Shown one piece after another: positions 8,665-18,854 of a stretch of DNA of 64,000 nt. A program made the position numbers and the translations under genes. Numbering within the stretch: position 1 is the stretch's first letter; each line of letters begins with the position of its first letter. This DNA is from Flavobacterium sp. Lineage in GTDB: Bacteria; Bacteroidota; Bacteroidia; Flavobacteriales; Flavobacteriaceae. A model generated the notes under the pieces. That model ran no database searches, was not told the DNA's origin, and saw nothing but the letters and a program-made list of their open reading frames with translations. The DNA is taken from the NCBI GenBank assembly GCA_016714905.1, contig JADKBW010000002.1:124001-188000 (forward strand), in the 5' to 3' direction.

Positions 8665-10323
8665 ATGACTCCACTCAAAAGATATTATAATTTACTTGGC
8701 TTAGACAAAAAAGACGTCATGCAGCTTTTCTTTTATGCGATTTTCGCCGGATTGATTAGCTTGTCTTTGCCTCTTGGAATTCAAGCAATTATCAACTTTA
8801 TACAAGCCGGAAGAATCAGTGCGTCGTGGATTGTACTGATTATTCTTGTTGTAATTGGTGTGGCACTCGTAGGAATTCTATCACTCATGCAGTTGCGAAT
8901 TACTGAAAATTTACAACAAAAAATATTTGTTCGTTCCTCCTTCGATTTTGCTTCACGTTTCCCAAAAATAAAATTCGAGTCGATATATAATGTTTATCCT
9001 CCAGAGCTCGCAAGTCGCTTTTTTGATACCATATCCATTCAAAAAGGAACTTCCAAACTTCTAATTGATTTCTCTGCCGCTTTATTGCAGATTGTTTTTG
9101 GTATTATTTTGCTTTCGTTGTACCATCCATACTTTATCTTGTTTGGACTTCTTTTGATAATCCTATTGTATACTATTTTTAGATTTTCATACAGATCGGG
9201 TCTGGAAACAAGTTTGAAAGAATCTCACTTTAAGTATAAAGTAGCCAATTGGTTGCAAGAAATGGCAAGAAATAATTTTAGCTTTAGAAGGGTTTTAAAT
9301 TATGATTTTGCTTTAGAGAAAAACAATATTTTGGTTAAAGACTATTTAAGTTATCGCGAAAAACACTTTAAGATAATTCAAAGACAATTCACGCAACTTA
9401 TTGTCTTCAAAATGATTATTACCGCAAGCCTTTTGTCGATAGGCGGCTATTTGGTTATTAGTCAACAAATGAATATTGGTCAGTTTGTCGCTGCGGAAAT
9501 CATTATCTTGCTAGTAATCAATTCCGTTGAAAAAATAATCCTTGGACTCGAAACTTTCTACGATGTACTGACGTCGGTTGAAAAAATTGGCAGTATTACC
9601 GACATGGATTTAGAAGAAGAAATCACAGTTGAAAACGACTACTGCTTTACCAATATTCAATTGGAAACAGAAAATCTAAAATTCCGTTTTCCTGAAACAA
9701 AAAATGATGTCTTGAAATCCATATCGTTAACAATAGCGCAAGGTGAAAGAATATTTATTGAAGGCGAAAATGGCTCTGGAAAGACTACTTTAATTCGTGT
9801 CTTGTCTGGCTTACTACAACCAACTTCTGGCGCTTTCTTTATTAACGACGATACCTTTCGAAAAATTAATTTACAACAATATCGCTCGCAAATCGGGACT
9901 ATTTTAAACGGCGAAACACCTTTTGAAGGAACGATTAAAGAGAATATTACTTTTAATGATCCTACGGTAAATGACGAGCAATTAAAATGGGCGATTGATG
10001 CAGTTCAGCTCGGGTCATTAATAAAAGCACTACCAAATGGGTTGGATACTAAAATCTTCCCAGAAGGAAAACAATTATCATCTTCAAATGCAAGAAAAAT
10101 TTTATTGGCTAGAAGCATTATCCATAAACCAAAAATCCTATTCTACGAAAATCCGACAGATAATATGGATGAAAACGTAGCCAATCAAATCATCGATTTT
10201 GTCTTGTCGCCGGAGAACAAATGGACCGTAATTGTATCGTCAAAAAACGAACGATGGAAAAGCAGTTGCTCTAGAGTAATTACACTTGACAACGGGAAAA
10301 TTATTGCCGAAATAAAAAAATAA
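8665..10323 (+). CDS. ABC exporter, fused membrane and ATPase domains, degenerate NBD
   Basis: A 552-residue half-transporter. Residues about 15-310 hold some six membrane helices of the exporter type, and a nucleotide-binding domain follows. Walker A is intact (GENGSGKTT, about residue 368). Other ATPase motifs are altered: the Q-loop Gln position reads N (GTILNGETPF), the LSGGQ signature reads LSSSN, Walker B plus catalytic Glu reads ILFYENPTD where LLLDEPT is usual, and the H-loop His position reads S (VIVSSKNE). There is no peptidase domain. It is followed 4 nt later by HlyD and then TolC, so it is likely the inner-membrane part of a tripartite export system. As a homodimer both ATP sites would be affected. 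The substrate is unknown. Confidence 0.9.
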   Translation: MTPLKRYYNLLGLDKKDVMQLFFYAIFAGLISLSLPLGIQAIINFIQAGRISASWIVLIILVVIGVALVGILSLMQLRITENLQQKIFVRSSFDFASRFPKIKFESIYNVYPPELASRFFDTISIQKGTSKLLIDFSAALLQIVFGIILLSLYHPYFILFGLLLIILLYTIFRFSYRSGLETSLKESHFKYKVANWLQEMARNNFSFRRVLNYDFALEKNNILVKDYLSYREKHFKIIQRQFTQLIVFKMIITASLLSIGGYLVISQQMNIGQFVAAEIIILLVINSVEKIILGLETFYDVLTSVEKIGSITDMDLEEEITVENDYCFTNIQLETENLKFRFPETKNDVLKSISLTIAQGERIFIEGENGSGKTTLIRVLSGLLQPTSGAFFINDDTFRKINLQQYRSQIGTILNGETPFEGTIKENITFNDPTVNDEQLKWAIDAVQLGSLIKALPNGLDTKIFPEGKQLSSSNARKILLARSIIHKPKILFYENPTDNMDENVANQIIDFVLSPENKWTVIVSSKNERWKSSCSRVITLDNGKIIAEIKK

Positions 10324-10327
10324 TTCT

Positions 10328-11674
10328 ATGTTAAATTTATCAAGTACAGATCAAAAAATTGGGCCGCTAGAGAAGTATTCTACTGTGAAGAACCTAGCAA
10401 ATAGACCGCATTACAAGATTTTGAATAGAATTATCGCGATTGTTTCATTATTTGTTCTTATCGCATTATTCTTGCCATGGACACAAAATATATCGGGTCA
10501 CGGATCAGTTACTACTTTGAAGCCAAATCAAAGACCTCAAACCATACAAACCGTAATTTCCGGACGAATCGAAAAGTGGTATGTCAAAGAAGGTGATTTT
10601 GTTCAAAAAGGCGATACCATCCTATTCATTTCTGAGATTAAAGAAGAATACTTTGATCCAAATCTAGTAGACAATACCAAAAATCAAGCTGTTGCTAAAA
10701 AGAAATCCGTTGAATCTTATGGTTCCAAAGTAAACGCTTTGGGGAACCAAATTAATGCGATCGAAAACGAAAAGACATTAAAACTGCAACAAGCTCAAAA
10801 TAAAATTAAACAATCCATATTAAAAATTAAAACCGACAGCATCGATCTAGAAGCAGTAAAGACCCAACTAAAAATCGCCAAGACCCAGTTTAATCGTGCA
10901 ACACAATTAAACAAAGAAGGGCTAAAACCGCTGACCGATGTGGAAGAAAAACGCTTGAAATTGCAAGATGCCGAGGCCAAAATTATTTCGCAAGAAAACA
11001 AATACTTGACAAGCAAGAACGAATACATCAACACCAGAGTTGAAATTAATCGCATCACAGCGGAATACAACGAGAAATCATCCAAAGCTGAAAGTGACCA
11101 ATTTACCGCCTTAAGTAATCAATATGATACGGAAGCACAAGTCAATAAACTAGAAAATCAATTGGTAAATTACAGCATCAGAAATGGTATGTACTATATC
11201 AAAGCGCCACAAACTGGTTATGTGAATAGAGCTTTACAAGCAGGTATTGGAGAAAATATCAAGGAAGGAACACCAATCGTAAGTATCATGCCTGCAGATT
11301 ATGAAATTGCAGTTGAAACTTTTGTCGATCCTGTTGACTTTCCCCTCATTCATAGAGGAGAAAAAATACGTGTTTGGTTCGACGGTTGGCCTACAATCGT
11401 GTTTTCAGGCTGGCCTAATATGTCCTACGGAACTTTCGGCGGTCAAGTAGTAGCCATTGAAAACTTTATCAGCGATAACGGAAAATTTCGAATCTTGATT
11501 GCACCAGACAAAGAGGATATACCTTGGCCAAAACAACTAAGCATCGGCTCTGGCGCACAGACAATTGCTTTGTTAAACAACGTACCAATTTGGTTTGAGT
11601 TATGGCGAACACTAAATGGATTTCCACCTAACTACTATACTCCAAAATCTAAAGACACTAAAGACAAAAAATAA
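10328..11674 (+). CDS. HlyD family periplasmic adaptor subunit
   Basis: A 448-residue membrane-fusion protein linking the ABC exporter to an outer-membrane channel. One N-terminal transmembrane helix (about 34-54, IAIVSLFVLIALFLPW) is followed by the biotinyl-lipoyl half VISGRIEKWYVKEGDFVQKGDTIL. A long coiled coil (about 120-280) comes next, then the second lipoyl half YIKAPQTGYVNRALQAGIGENIKEGTPI and a beta-barrel domain. Its stop codon shares one base with the start of the TolC gene (TAATG), which supports translational coupling. Confidence 0.92.
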   Translation: MLNLSSTDQKIGPLEKYSTVKNLANRPHYKILNRIIAIVSLFVLIALFLPWTQNISGHGSVTTLKPNQRPQTIQTVISGRIEKWYVKEGDFVQKGDTILFISEIKEEYFDPNLVDNTKNQAVAKKKSVESYGSKVNALGNQINAIENEKTLKLQQAQNKIKQSILKIKTDSIDLEAVKTQLKIAKTQFNRATQLNKEGLKPLTDVEEKRLKLQDAEAKIISQENKYLTSKNEYINTRVEINRITAEYNEKSSKAESDQFTALSNQYDTEAQVNKLENQLVNYSIRNGMYYIKAPQTGYVNRALQAGIGENIKEGTPIVSIMPADYEIAVETFVDPVDFPLIHRGEKIRVWFDGWPTIVFSGWPNMSYGTFGGQVVAIENFISDNGKFRILIAPDKEDIPWPKQLSIGSGAQTIALLNNVPIWFELWRTLNGFPPNYYTPKSKDTKDKK

Positions 11675-13061
11675 TGAGAAGTATCTTATTCGTTTTCTTG
11701 TTTACTGCTTTTGCATCGATGGGGCAAAATACTATTCCAACAGAATTTACTTATAATGAATTCTTGGGGCAAGTAAAAAAATTCCATCCATTGGTCAAGA
11801 CCGCTAATCTTGAAATCAGTATGGCACAAGCCAACTTACTGCGCGCTCGAGGTAGTTTCGACCCTAAGATAGAAGTCGATTTTTCAAAAAAACAATTCAA
11901 AGACAACGAATATTATTCCCTTTTGAATAGTAGTTTCAAGATTCCAACTTGGTACGGCGTGGAAGTCAAAGCTGGTTTCGACAACAGTGAAGGTGTGTTT
12001 TTAAATCCAGAAAACACGATGCCTAATCAAGGACTAACCTCACTGGGGATTAGTGTCCCTTTAGGTCAAGGTTTGTTTATCAATCAGAGAATGGCTGATT
12101 TACGAAAAGCAAAAATGCAAATTCGTTTGAGTCAAGCGGAAAGAAAACTCAACGCGATTGCCGTACTTTACGATGCTTCTGTTGCTTACTTTAATTGGAA
12201 AAGAAGCTACAACGAAGTCAAATTATACGAAACTTATGCGACCAACGCTAAAGTGCGATTTGGTGGTGTAAAATCATTAATTGAGCAAGGCGACAAGCCA
12301 GCAATTGACAGCATTGAGGCTGGATTATTCTAAAAAATCGCCTTTTAAGTCTAGAGGATTCCAACCTTAAGCTAGCCAAAGCCAAACTCGAACTAGCGAA
12401 TTTTTATGGTTAGACAATACCATTCCGCTAGAGCTTTCAGATACGCTTATTCCCGAAGACAAATTGGAGATGACCATCCAAGAAACGCTTAAAACAAACG
12501 ATCTTCTCAATACAGATTTTTCGATAAACAACCATCCAAAAATCAATGCGCTGGAAAGTAAAGTAGATATGTTAAATGTAGACCGTCGACTCAAAGCCAA
12601 CAGTCTTTTGCCAAAAATTGACGTTGGGTACACTTATTTATCAGAGCCCAGTGCTTTTGATAACTATCGTTTCGAAGACTACAAGGTTGGAATGAATTTC
12701 TATTTCCCTCTTTTTTTGCGAAAAGAACGCGGTGATTTGAAAATTGCAAAGTTTAAATTACAAGAAACAAAGTTCTCATTGGAATTGGAAAGAGTGCAAC
12801 TGACCAATAAAATCAAGGCGCAAAAAACAGAAATTCAATCCTTACAAAAACAAAGAGGGTTTATCAAAAGTTTGGTGACTGACAATACAACCATGTTGAC
12901 TTCTGAAGAACGACTTTTCTCTTTCGGAGAAAGCTCGATGTTCCTGATTAATTCAAGAGAGAACAATTTAGTAGTCGCGCAATTGGCTGATATTGCTTTT
13001 GGAAAACAGATTCTTCATTTCCAATTCCGAACTCTTCAGAATCATGGCAAATCCCGATTAA
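11674..13061 (+). CDS. TolC family outer membrane channel (three frameshifts)
   Basis: The outer-membrane partner of the preceding ABC-HlyD pair. It has a signal peptide (RSILFVFLFTAFASMGQ) and a helical TolC-type body (HPLVKTANLEISMAQANLLRARGSFDPKI). The reading frame breaks three times: one A missing near 12322 (GGA-ATT expected), one T missing in the run at 12402-12406 and one T extra at 13001-13004. With these corrected the protein is 462 residues and ends SNSELFRIMANPD at 13061, a normal length with no internal loss. All three lie in single-base runs, so error in the sequence is more likely than decay, although true inactivation cannot be excluded from one read-out. Confidence 0.85.
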
Positions 13062-13150
13062 AGGAGGTTAGTCGGCAGTTCATTTGACTTCACTATTCTC
13101 TATTTTTATTTGAGTTAAATACGTACTTTTGCGACTCGAATTATGAAAAA

Positions 13151-13969
13151 ATGATTATCCAAAAAACACGAGAAGAAATTGAGTTAATGCGTGAAAGTGC
13201 GCTGATTGTTTCTAAAACTTTAGGAATGATTGCAGGCGAAATCAAGCCCGGAGTTACTACATTATATTTAGACAAATTAGCCGAAGAATTTATTCGTGAT
13301 CACGGAGCTGAGCCCAGTTTTCTTGGCCTATATGGATTCCCGAATTCGCTATGTATGAGTCCAAATGCTCAGGTAGTACACGGAATCCCAAACAACAAAC
13401 CTCTAGAAAGCGGCGATGTAATCTCGGTAGATTGCGGTGCTTTCAAAAACGGCTACCATGGCGATCACGCTTACTCATTTGAAATCGGAGAAGTTGCCCC
13501 TGAAACCAAGAAGTTACTTCAAGTTACCAAAGAATCGCTTTACGTCGGAATACGTGAATTCAAAGTAGGAAATCGCGTAGAGGATGTGGGCAACGCCATT
13601 CAAAAATATACAGAATCGCATGGTTACGGCGTGGTTCGCGAACTAGTTGGACACGGTTTAGGGCAGAAAATGCACGAAGATCCAGAAATGCCCAACTACG
13701 GAAAACGTGGTCGTGGAAAATTATTTGTAGAAGGAATGGTCGTGGCCATTGAGCCGATGATCAATATGGGAACGCGCAATATCAAACAGCTGAAAGATGG
13801 TTGGACGATACTCACCGCCGACGGAAAACCAAGTGCCCACTTCGAGCATGATGTCGCAATTATTGATGGCAAACCTGAGTTGCTCTCGACATTTTCCTAT
13901 GTATATCAAGCACTCGGAATCGTTAGCAATGAAGAAGACGAATTTCGCAGACAACCTTTGGTGCTCTAA
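13151..13969 (+). CDS. map: Type I methionine aminopeptidase
   Basis: Removes the initiator Met from nascent proteins, using two metal ions. The 272-residue pita-bread enzyme shows the His of VVHGIP, metal ligands Asp in SVDCGAF and Asp in YHGDHAYSF, His in VGHGLGQKMHEDP, Glu in VAIEPM and Glu in HFEHDVAI. A TACTTTTG -7 box lies at 13124-13131, 19 nt before the start. The stop overlaps the start of the next gene by one base. Confidence 0.95.
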   Translation: MIIQKTREEIELMRESALIVSKTLGMIAGEIKPGVTTLYLDKLAEEFIRDHGAEPSFLGLYGFPNSLCMSPNAQVVHGIPNNKPLESGDVISVDCGAFKNGYHGDHAYSFEIGEVAPETKKLLQVTKESLYVGIREFKVGNRVEDVGNAIQKYTESHGYGVVRELVGHGLGQKMHEDPEMPNYGKRGRGKLFVEGMVVAIEPMINMGTRNIKQLKDGWTILTADGKPSAHFEHDVAIIDGKPELLSTFSYVYQALGIVSNEEDEFRRQPLVL

Positions 13970-14736
13970 TGAAAAAAATTTTTAAACTAATCTTAAATAC
14001 CATTCCCAGACCAATCCTGATTCGATTGAGTTATGTGGCTCGACCCATATTGGCTTTTTTGCTGCGTGGAAAAACATACACTGATCCGATTGACGGGAAG
14101 AGTTTTCGCATGTTTCTTCCTTATGGCTATGGAACGCAGCGCAATAATGTACTTTCACCCAGCACGCTATCGTTAGAAAGACATCGTTTGCTTTGGTTGT
14201 ACTTGAAAAACGAAACGGACTACTTTTCTGCTCCGAAGAAAGTACTGCATTTCGCTCCCGAACAAGCGTTTTACAAGTTGTTTAGAAACCAAAAAAATCT
14301 GGATTACACGACGACTGATTTACTTTCTCCCTTGGCAGATGTCAAGGCAGACATTTGCAATTTGCCCTTTGGCGACAACACCTATGACGTCATTCTTTGC
14401 AATCATGTTTTAGAACACATTCCAGACGACACCAAGGCAATGCAAGAACTATATCGCGTTTTGAAACCAGGTGGAATGGGCATTTTTCAAATCCCACAAG
14501 ATCTAAATAGAGCGGCGACTTTTTCAGACGATTCCATAACAGATCAAAAAGAAAGATCAAAAATATTTGGGCAATACGACCATGTTAGAATTTATGGAAG
14601 AGATTATTTCGACAAACTAAGAAGCATCGGTTTCGAAGTCAACGAAGTAGATTATACCGCAGAAATTTCTGCCGATTTGGTCGAAAAATATTGCTTGGCA
14701 AAGGGCGAAATTATTCCAGTTTGCACAAAAAAATAA
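13969..14736 (+). CDS. Class I SAM-dependent methyltransferase
   Basis: A 255-residue protein with a Methyltransf_11-type core: LHFAPEQAFYKLF (position of the SAM-binding loop), DICNLPFGDNTYDVILCNHVLEHIPDD and RVLKPGGMGIFQIPQ. The acceptor is unknown. The hydrophobic N-terminus (PILIRLSYVARPILAFLL) suggests membrane association. Its start overlaps the map stop (TAATG), so it is likely co-translated with map. Confidence 0.88.
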   Translation: MKKIFKLILNTIPRPILIRLSYVARPILAFLLRGKTYTDPIDGKSFRMFLPYGYGTQRNNVLSPSTLSLERHRLLWLYLKNETDYFSAPKKVLHFAPEQAFYKLFRNQKNLDYTTTDLLSPLADVKADICNLPFGDNTYDVILCNHVLEHIPDDTKAMQELYRVLKPGGMGIFQIPQDLNRAATFSDDSITDQKERSKIFGQYDHVRIYGRDYFDKLRSIGFEVNEVDYTAEISADLVEKYCLAKGEIIPVCTKK

Positions 14737-14809
14737 TCCCATAAAAAAGTTAATAGGAAGTATTTTAAAATCATTATTTTAGTACTTTTAGCTTCTAAAA
14801 AACTGTTTT

Positions 14810-16063
14810 ATGAAACATTCGATTTTTACTTACTTACTCCTATTATTTGTCTCGACGACAGCAACCGCGCAAGCGGAAAAGGAAATAGCCCCGCCATTTC
14901 ATATTAAGACAATTACATTTGTTCAAAACAAACAAAATATGGTTCCTGTTTTTCAATTGGGCGATTCGTTTCAGTTGCAATTTGATGATCTACACGGAAA
15001 CGAAGCAAATTATTACTACCAAATTGTGCATTGCGATTACGATTGGAAGCAATCCCAGCTTTCTGTTAATGAGTACTTGAGAGGGTTCGATAACCAACGA
15101 ATTATCGATTACACCAATTCATACAACGCACTTCAACTTTATTCCCATTATCGAATTCAATTTCCAAATCGAAATACGCAGTTGATTGTTAGCGGGAATT
15201 ATATGCTGAAAATAGTAGACGAAAATGGCGATCTTGTTTTCTCCCGGAAGTTTATTATTTACGAGAACATTGTAACGGTGCCACTTCAAGTAAAACGAGC
15301 TCGTAATATTGCAGAAGCCAGTTACAAACACAATCTTGAATTTTCTGTTAAGTCAACAACCATAACATTTCAAAGCCCATTAAGTAATGTGAAAGTGCTA
15401 TTACTTCAGAACGGAAAATTAAATTCCGCAATTACCAATATAAAACCAATGTTTACAATCGGAAATGATTTAATTTACAAATACGACACTGAAACACAAT
15501 TCTGGGCTGGAAATGAGTTCCGTTATTTTGAAAATAAAGACATTCGAGCAGCTACAAATAACGTGGCAAGAATCGATTCTCAAGGCGGAGTATATAATGC
15601 ATACCTCTACACGGACGAAGCCAGAGCCAAAGAACCTTATACGTTTAATCCTGATTATAACGGAAATTTTTTGATCAATAATCTTAATGTGGTGACCAGC
15701 GAGATTGAGGCCGATTACGCTTGGGTCTATTTTACTTTGTCTGCGCCTTCATTTTACGAGAAAAAAGACATTTATGTGAATGGAATGTTTAACAATTACG
15801 CCATGAATGCGGAAAGCAAAATGGACTATAATGCCGAAAAAGCAGTCTATGAGAAAGCCATTATGATTAAGCAAGGTTTTACCAATTATCAATATGTTGT
15901 TGCAGATAAAAACGGAAAAATAGACAACGCTAATGCCATCGACGGCAACTTTTTTCAAACAGAAGACAATTATTTTGCCTTGATTTATTACAAAGAAAAC
16001 AACCAACGCTACGATCGTATCATCGGAAAAGCTGTTGCGAGTTCTACAGACATTATTAATTAA
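14810..16063 (+). CDS. DUF5103 protein, type IX secretion plug-type
   Basis: A 417-residue exported protein with a signal peptide ending near TTATAQA. The body matches my recall of DUF5103: ITFVQNKQNMVPVFQLGDSFQLQFDDL, YYYQIVHCDYDWKQSQL and RFPN-like segments, with a C-terminal Ig-like or CBM48-like fold (FYEKKDIYVNGMFNNY). One family member in Flavobacterium johnsoniae is the Plug that closes the empty SprA translocon of type IX secretion. Orthology to that protein is inference. Two T9SS cargo-type proteins are encoded in this window (18855 and 28242). Confidence 0.82.
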   Translation: MKHSIFTYLLLLFVSTTATAQAEKEIAPPFHIKTITFVQNKQNMVPVFQLGDSFQLQFDDLHGNEANYYYQIVHCDYDWKQSQLSVNEYLRGFDNQRIIDYTNSYNALQLYSHYRIQFPNRNTQLIVSGNYMLKIVDENGDLVFSRKFIIYENIVTVPLQVKRARNIAEASYKHNLEFSVKSTTITFQSPLSNVKVLLLQNGKLNSAITNIKPMFTIGNDLIYKYDTETQFWAGNEFRYFENKDIRAATNNVARIDSQGGVYNAYLYTDEARAKEPYTFNPDYNGNFLINNLNVVTSEIEADYAWVYFTLSAPSFYEKKDIYVNGMFNNYAMNAESKMDYNAEKAVYEKAIMIKQGFTNYQYVVADKNGKIDNANAIDGNFFQTEDNYFALIYYKENNQRYDRIIGKAVASSTDIIN

Positions 16064-16138
16064 GAAAATTTAACTTTAATTTGTCTTCTAAAATTGATTT
16101 TTTCGTAAATTTGAGGTGCATTTTTGACAAATACTACC

Positions 16139-16525
16139 ATGGTTTCGCAAATAACAAGAGGTATAAAAATTTCCGTTTTAACGAATTTTGAAGGAACGTA
16201 CTTCAAAAATCACAAGATTCATTTTGCCTTTAGCTACCAAGTATCGATTGAAAATCACAGTAAAGATTCCGTTCAACTCACCTCGAGACATTGGGAAATT
16301 TACGACTCTCTAAACGATAAAGAAGTTGTAGATGGCGAAGGTGTAATTGGCAAAAAACCAGTGTTAAAACCCGGCGAGATTCATACGTACAGTTCGGGTT
16401 GTTTACTCTCTTCCCCATTTGGCGCGATGCACGGTCATTTTAATATGATCAATTTTACCTCAGCCAAAAACTTTAAAGTGATTGTACCAACCTTCAAATT
16501 GAGTGCTCCTTTTGCACTGAATTAA
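16139..16525 (+). CDS. apaG: ApaG protein
   Basis: A 128-residue single-domain Ig-like protein of the ApaG/DUF525 family, linked in enteric bacteria to Co/Mg efflux phenotypes. Its biochemical function is unclear. Characteristic segments are FSYQVSIENHSKDSVQLTSRHWEIYDSL, GEGVIGKKPVLKPGEIHTYSSGCLL and MHGHFNM. The start is ATG 16139; an in-frame TTG at 16124 would add five residues and is not needed. A TAAATTTG box at 16106-16113 is a plausible -7 element. Confidence 0.94.
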   Translation: MVSQITRGIKISVLTNFEGTYFKNHKIHFAFSYQVSIENHSKDSVQLTSRHWEIYDSLNDKEVVDGEGVIGKKPVLKPGEIHTYSSGCLLSSPFGAMHGHFNMINFTSAKNFKVIVPTFKLSAPFALN

Positions 16526-16561
16526 CAACCCAAAATTGCGAGCGCATCAAAATTTTAAACC

Positions 16562-17008
16562 ATGATGAAACTAACATATCTTTTACTTATTCTAGTTTCA
16601 ACTGTTGCTGCACAAAGCAAAAAAATCAATTTCTTTGGGACAGAATTTGCCGTGAACAATGCATGTGTAGTGAAGGAATCGAGTGCCAGATATGATAAAA
16701 ACGCTATGATTTGGATGGATGCTCCACCAAAAATGATGCGCAATACAATGGTTTCGATGATTAAAAATAAATTCAAAGAAAATAACATAAAGGAAGTTAA
16801 GGACGACGCATTTAAAGTTACTTTACTCAAAAATAGTTGGGAAGGCAGACTATCCGCATTTAAAAAAGAAGGCAACGATAGCATCACCAATTGCGTCGAA
16901 CTTTATGGTCATTATAAAAATGAGGAACGGCTGCTGATTTTAATATACAAAACGGCAAGACTTGAAGCCTTTCGTATTCCGGCGTACTTTGATTTCCTTG
17001 CAAAATAA
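16562..17008 (+). CDS. Hypothetical secreted protein
   Basis: I do not recognise this 148-residue protein. It opens with a clean signal peptide (KLTYLLLILVSTVAAQS), so it is probably periplasmic or exported. The mature part is charged and mixed alpha/beta with no Cys motif beyond two isolated cysteines and no repeats. It lies 37 nt after apaG on the same strand. Two adjacent ATGs (16562, 16565) could start it. Confidence 0.7.
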   Translation: MMKLTYLLLILVSTVAAQSKKINFFGTEFAVNNACVVKESSARYDKNAMIWMDAPPKMMRNTMVSMIKNKFKENNIKEVKDDAFKVTLLKNSWEGRLSAFKKEGNDSITNCVELYGHYKNEERLLILIYKTARLEAFRIPAYFDFLAK

Positions 17009-17109
17009 CCGTTGAACTGTCTCTTATAATTAACCCTTTTTTAAAATTTACGTTGTACTTTTGCAATCTATTTTTAACTTACAACACAGAACAACCAAAA
17101 CATACAAAT

Positions 17110-18738
17110 ATGCTCAAAGGATTCTTTCATGTACCCAAAGCAGTTAACGAACCTGTAAAATCGTATGCTCCCAATTCGCCAGAAAAAGCCGCTGTTTTAG
17201 CTGCTTATAAAAAAATGTGGAACGAAAAAATTGAGGTGCCACTTTACATCGGAAGCGAAGAAATCAAAACTGGTAATACACGAACCATGTCGGCGCCACA
17301 TGACCACCAGCACATCGTTGGAACGTATCATTTAGCCGAAAAAAAACATGTTGAGAAAGCCATTGCCAATGCGCTAGAATCAAAAGCTAAATGGGCAAAT
17401 ATGGCTTGGGAACAACGTGCAGCAATTTTCTTAAAAGCTGCCGAATTAATCGCTGGACCTTATCGTGCTCGCATCAATGCTGCGACCATGATTGCACAAT
17501 CTAAAACTATTTTTCAAGCCGAAATCGATGCGTCTTGTGAACTCATCGACTTCTTACGATACAACGTCGAATTCATGACGCAAATCTACAACGATCAACC
17601 AAAGTCAGATTCTGCGGTGTGGAATCGATTAGAATACCGTCCTTTAGAGGGATTTGTTTATGCAATCACACCGTTCAATTTTACAGCCATTGCTGCTAAT
17701 CTTCCTGCTAGCGCAGCAATGATGGGAAATGTAGTGGTTTGGAAACCTAGCGACAGTCAAGTGTTTTCCGCTAAGATAATTATCGATATTTTCAAAGAAG
17801 CTGGCCTTCCTGACGGGGTTATTAATGTTGTTTTCGGCGATGCTCAAATGATTAGTGAAACTGTTTTTGCGAGTCGAGACTTTGCAGGCGTTCATTTTAC
17901 GGGTTCCACACATGTTTTCAAAGACATTTGGAAAACCATCGGAATGAATATCCATCACTATAAAACCTATCCAAGAATTGTCGGAGAAACTGGCGGTAAA
18001 GATTTTGTCATCGCGCATCCAAGTGCCAACGTCAAGCAAGTCGTTACAGGAATTGCTCGTGGTGCTTTTGAATTTCAAGGACAAAAATGCTCTGCCGCGT
18101 CAAGAGCGTACATCCCGAAAAGTTTATGGAATGACGTGAAATCGCAACTCATCACCGATGTAAAATCGATGAAAATGGGTTCGCCTGAAGACTTTGGTAA
18201 TTTTATTACGGCGGTTATTCACGAAGGTTCGTTCGATAAATTGGCGAGTTACATCGACCAAGCTAAGAAAGATAGCAATGCAGAAATTATCGTAGGCGGA
18301 AACTACGACAAATCAAAAGGATATTTTATAGAACCTACGGTTATTGTTACTACAGATCCAAAATACACGACCATGGAAACGGAATTATTCGGTCCCGTAA
18401 TGACCATTTATGTGTATGAAGATTCTCAATGGAGCGAGACTTTAAAATTAGTAGACCAAACTTCGGAATATGCATTAACAGGTGCTGTTTTCAGCCAAGA
18501 TCGCTATGCCATCGAAGAAGCGACGACCGCACTTCAAAATGCAGCAGGTAATTTCTACGTCAATGACAAACCTACTGGAGCTGTAGTGGGCATGCAACCT
18601 TTTGGTGGCGCAAGAGCTTCAGGAACGAATGACAAAGCAGGTTCTGCTCTGAATTTATTGCGCTGGGCGTCTCCAAGAACTATCAAAGAAACATTTGTAA
18701 CACCAGAAGATTATCGTTATCCTTTTTTAGGAGAATAA
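17110..18738 (+). CDS. pruA: L-glutamate gamma-semialdehyde dehydrogenase
   Basis: Oxidises glutamate semialdehyde (from P5C) to glutamate with NAD, the second step of proline breakdown. The 542-residue aldehyde dehydrogenase shows ITPFNFTAIAANLPASAAMMGN, the NAD-loop segment FTGSTHVFK, VGETGGKDFV with the general-base Glu, FEFQGQKCSAASRAY with the catalytic Cys, and EPTVIV. The start is ATG 17110; an in-frame ATG-like upstream extension to 17053 crosses the TACTTTTG -7 box (17056-17063) and is rejected. It stands alone here, without putA-type proline dehydrogenase nearby. A terminator follows. Confidence 0.95.
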   Translation: MLKGFFHVPKAVNEPVKSYAPNSPEKAAVLAAYKKMWNEKIEVPLYIGSEEIKTGNTRTMSAPHDHQHIVGTYHLAEKKHVEKAIANALESKAKWANMAWEQRAAIFLKAAELIAGPYRARINAATMIAQSKTIFQAEIDASCELIDFLRYNVEFMTQIYNDQPKSDSAVWNRLEYRPLEGFVYAITPFNFTAIAANLPASAAMMGNVVVWKPSDSQVFSAKIIIDIFKEAGLPDGVINVVFGDAQMISETVFASRDFAGVHFTGSTHVFKDIWKTIGMNIHHYKTYPRIVGETGGKDFVIAHPSANVKQVVTGIARGAFEFQGQKCSAASRAYIPKSLWNDVKSQLITDVKSMKMGSPEDFGNFITAVIHEGSFDKLASYIDQAKKDSNAEIIVGGNYDKSKGYFIEPTVIVTTDPKYTTMETELFGPVMTIYVYEDSQWSETLKLVDQTSEYALTGAVFSQDRYAIEEATTALQNAAGNFYVNDKPTGAVVGMQPFGGARASGTNDKAGSALNLLRWASPRTIKETFVTPEDYRYPFLGE

Positions 18739-18754
18739 TATATTCAAATCTTAG

Positions 18755-18786
18755 AAAAAGTCTATTGTTTTGCAATAGACTTTTTT
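18755..18786 (+). terminator. Intrinsic terminator after pruA
   Basis: AAAAGTCTATTG pairs with CAATAGACTTTT around a TTTTG loop, followed by a T-run. Confidence 0.8.
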
Positions 18787-18854
18787 ATTGCTCTGATTAA
18801 GAAATATTTAGTAATTTCGAAATCTCTTTTTTATTTATTTTAAATTCAATTTAT

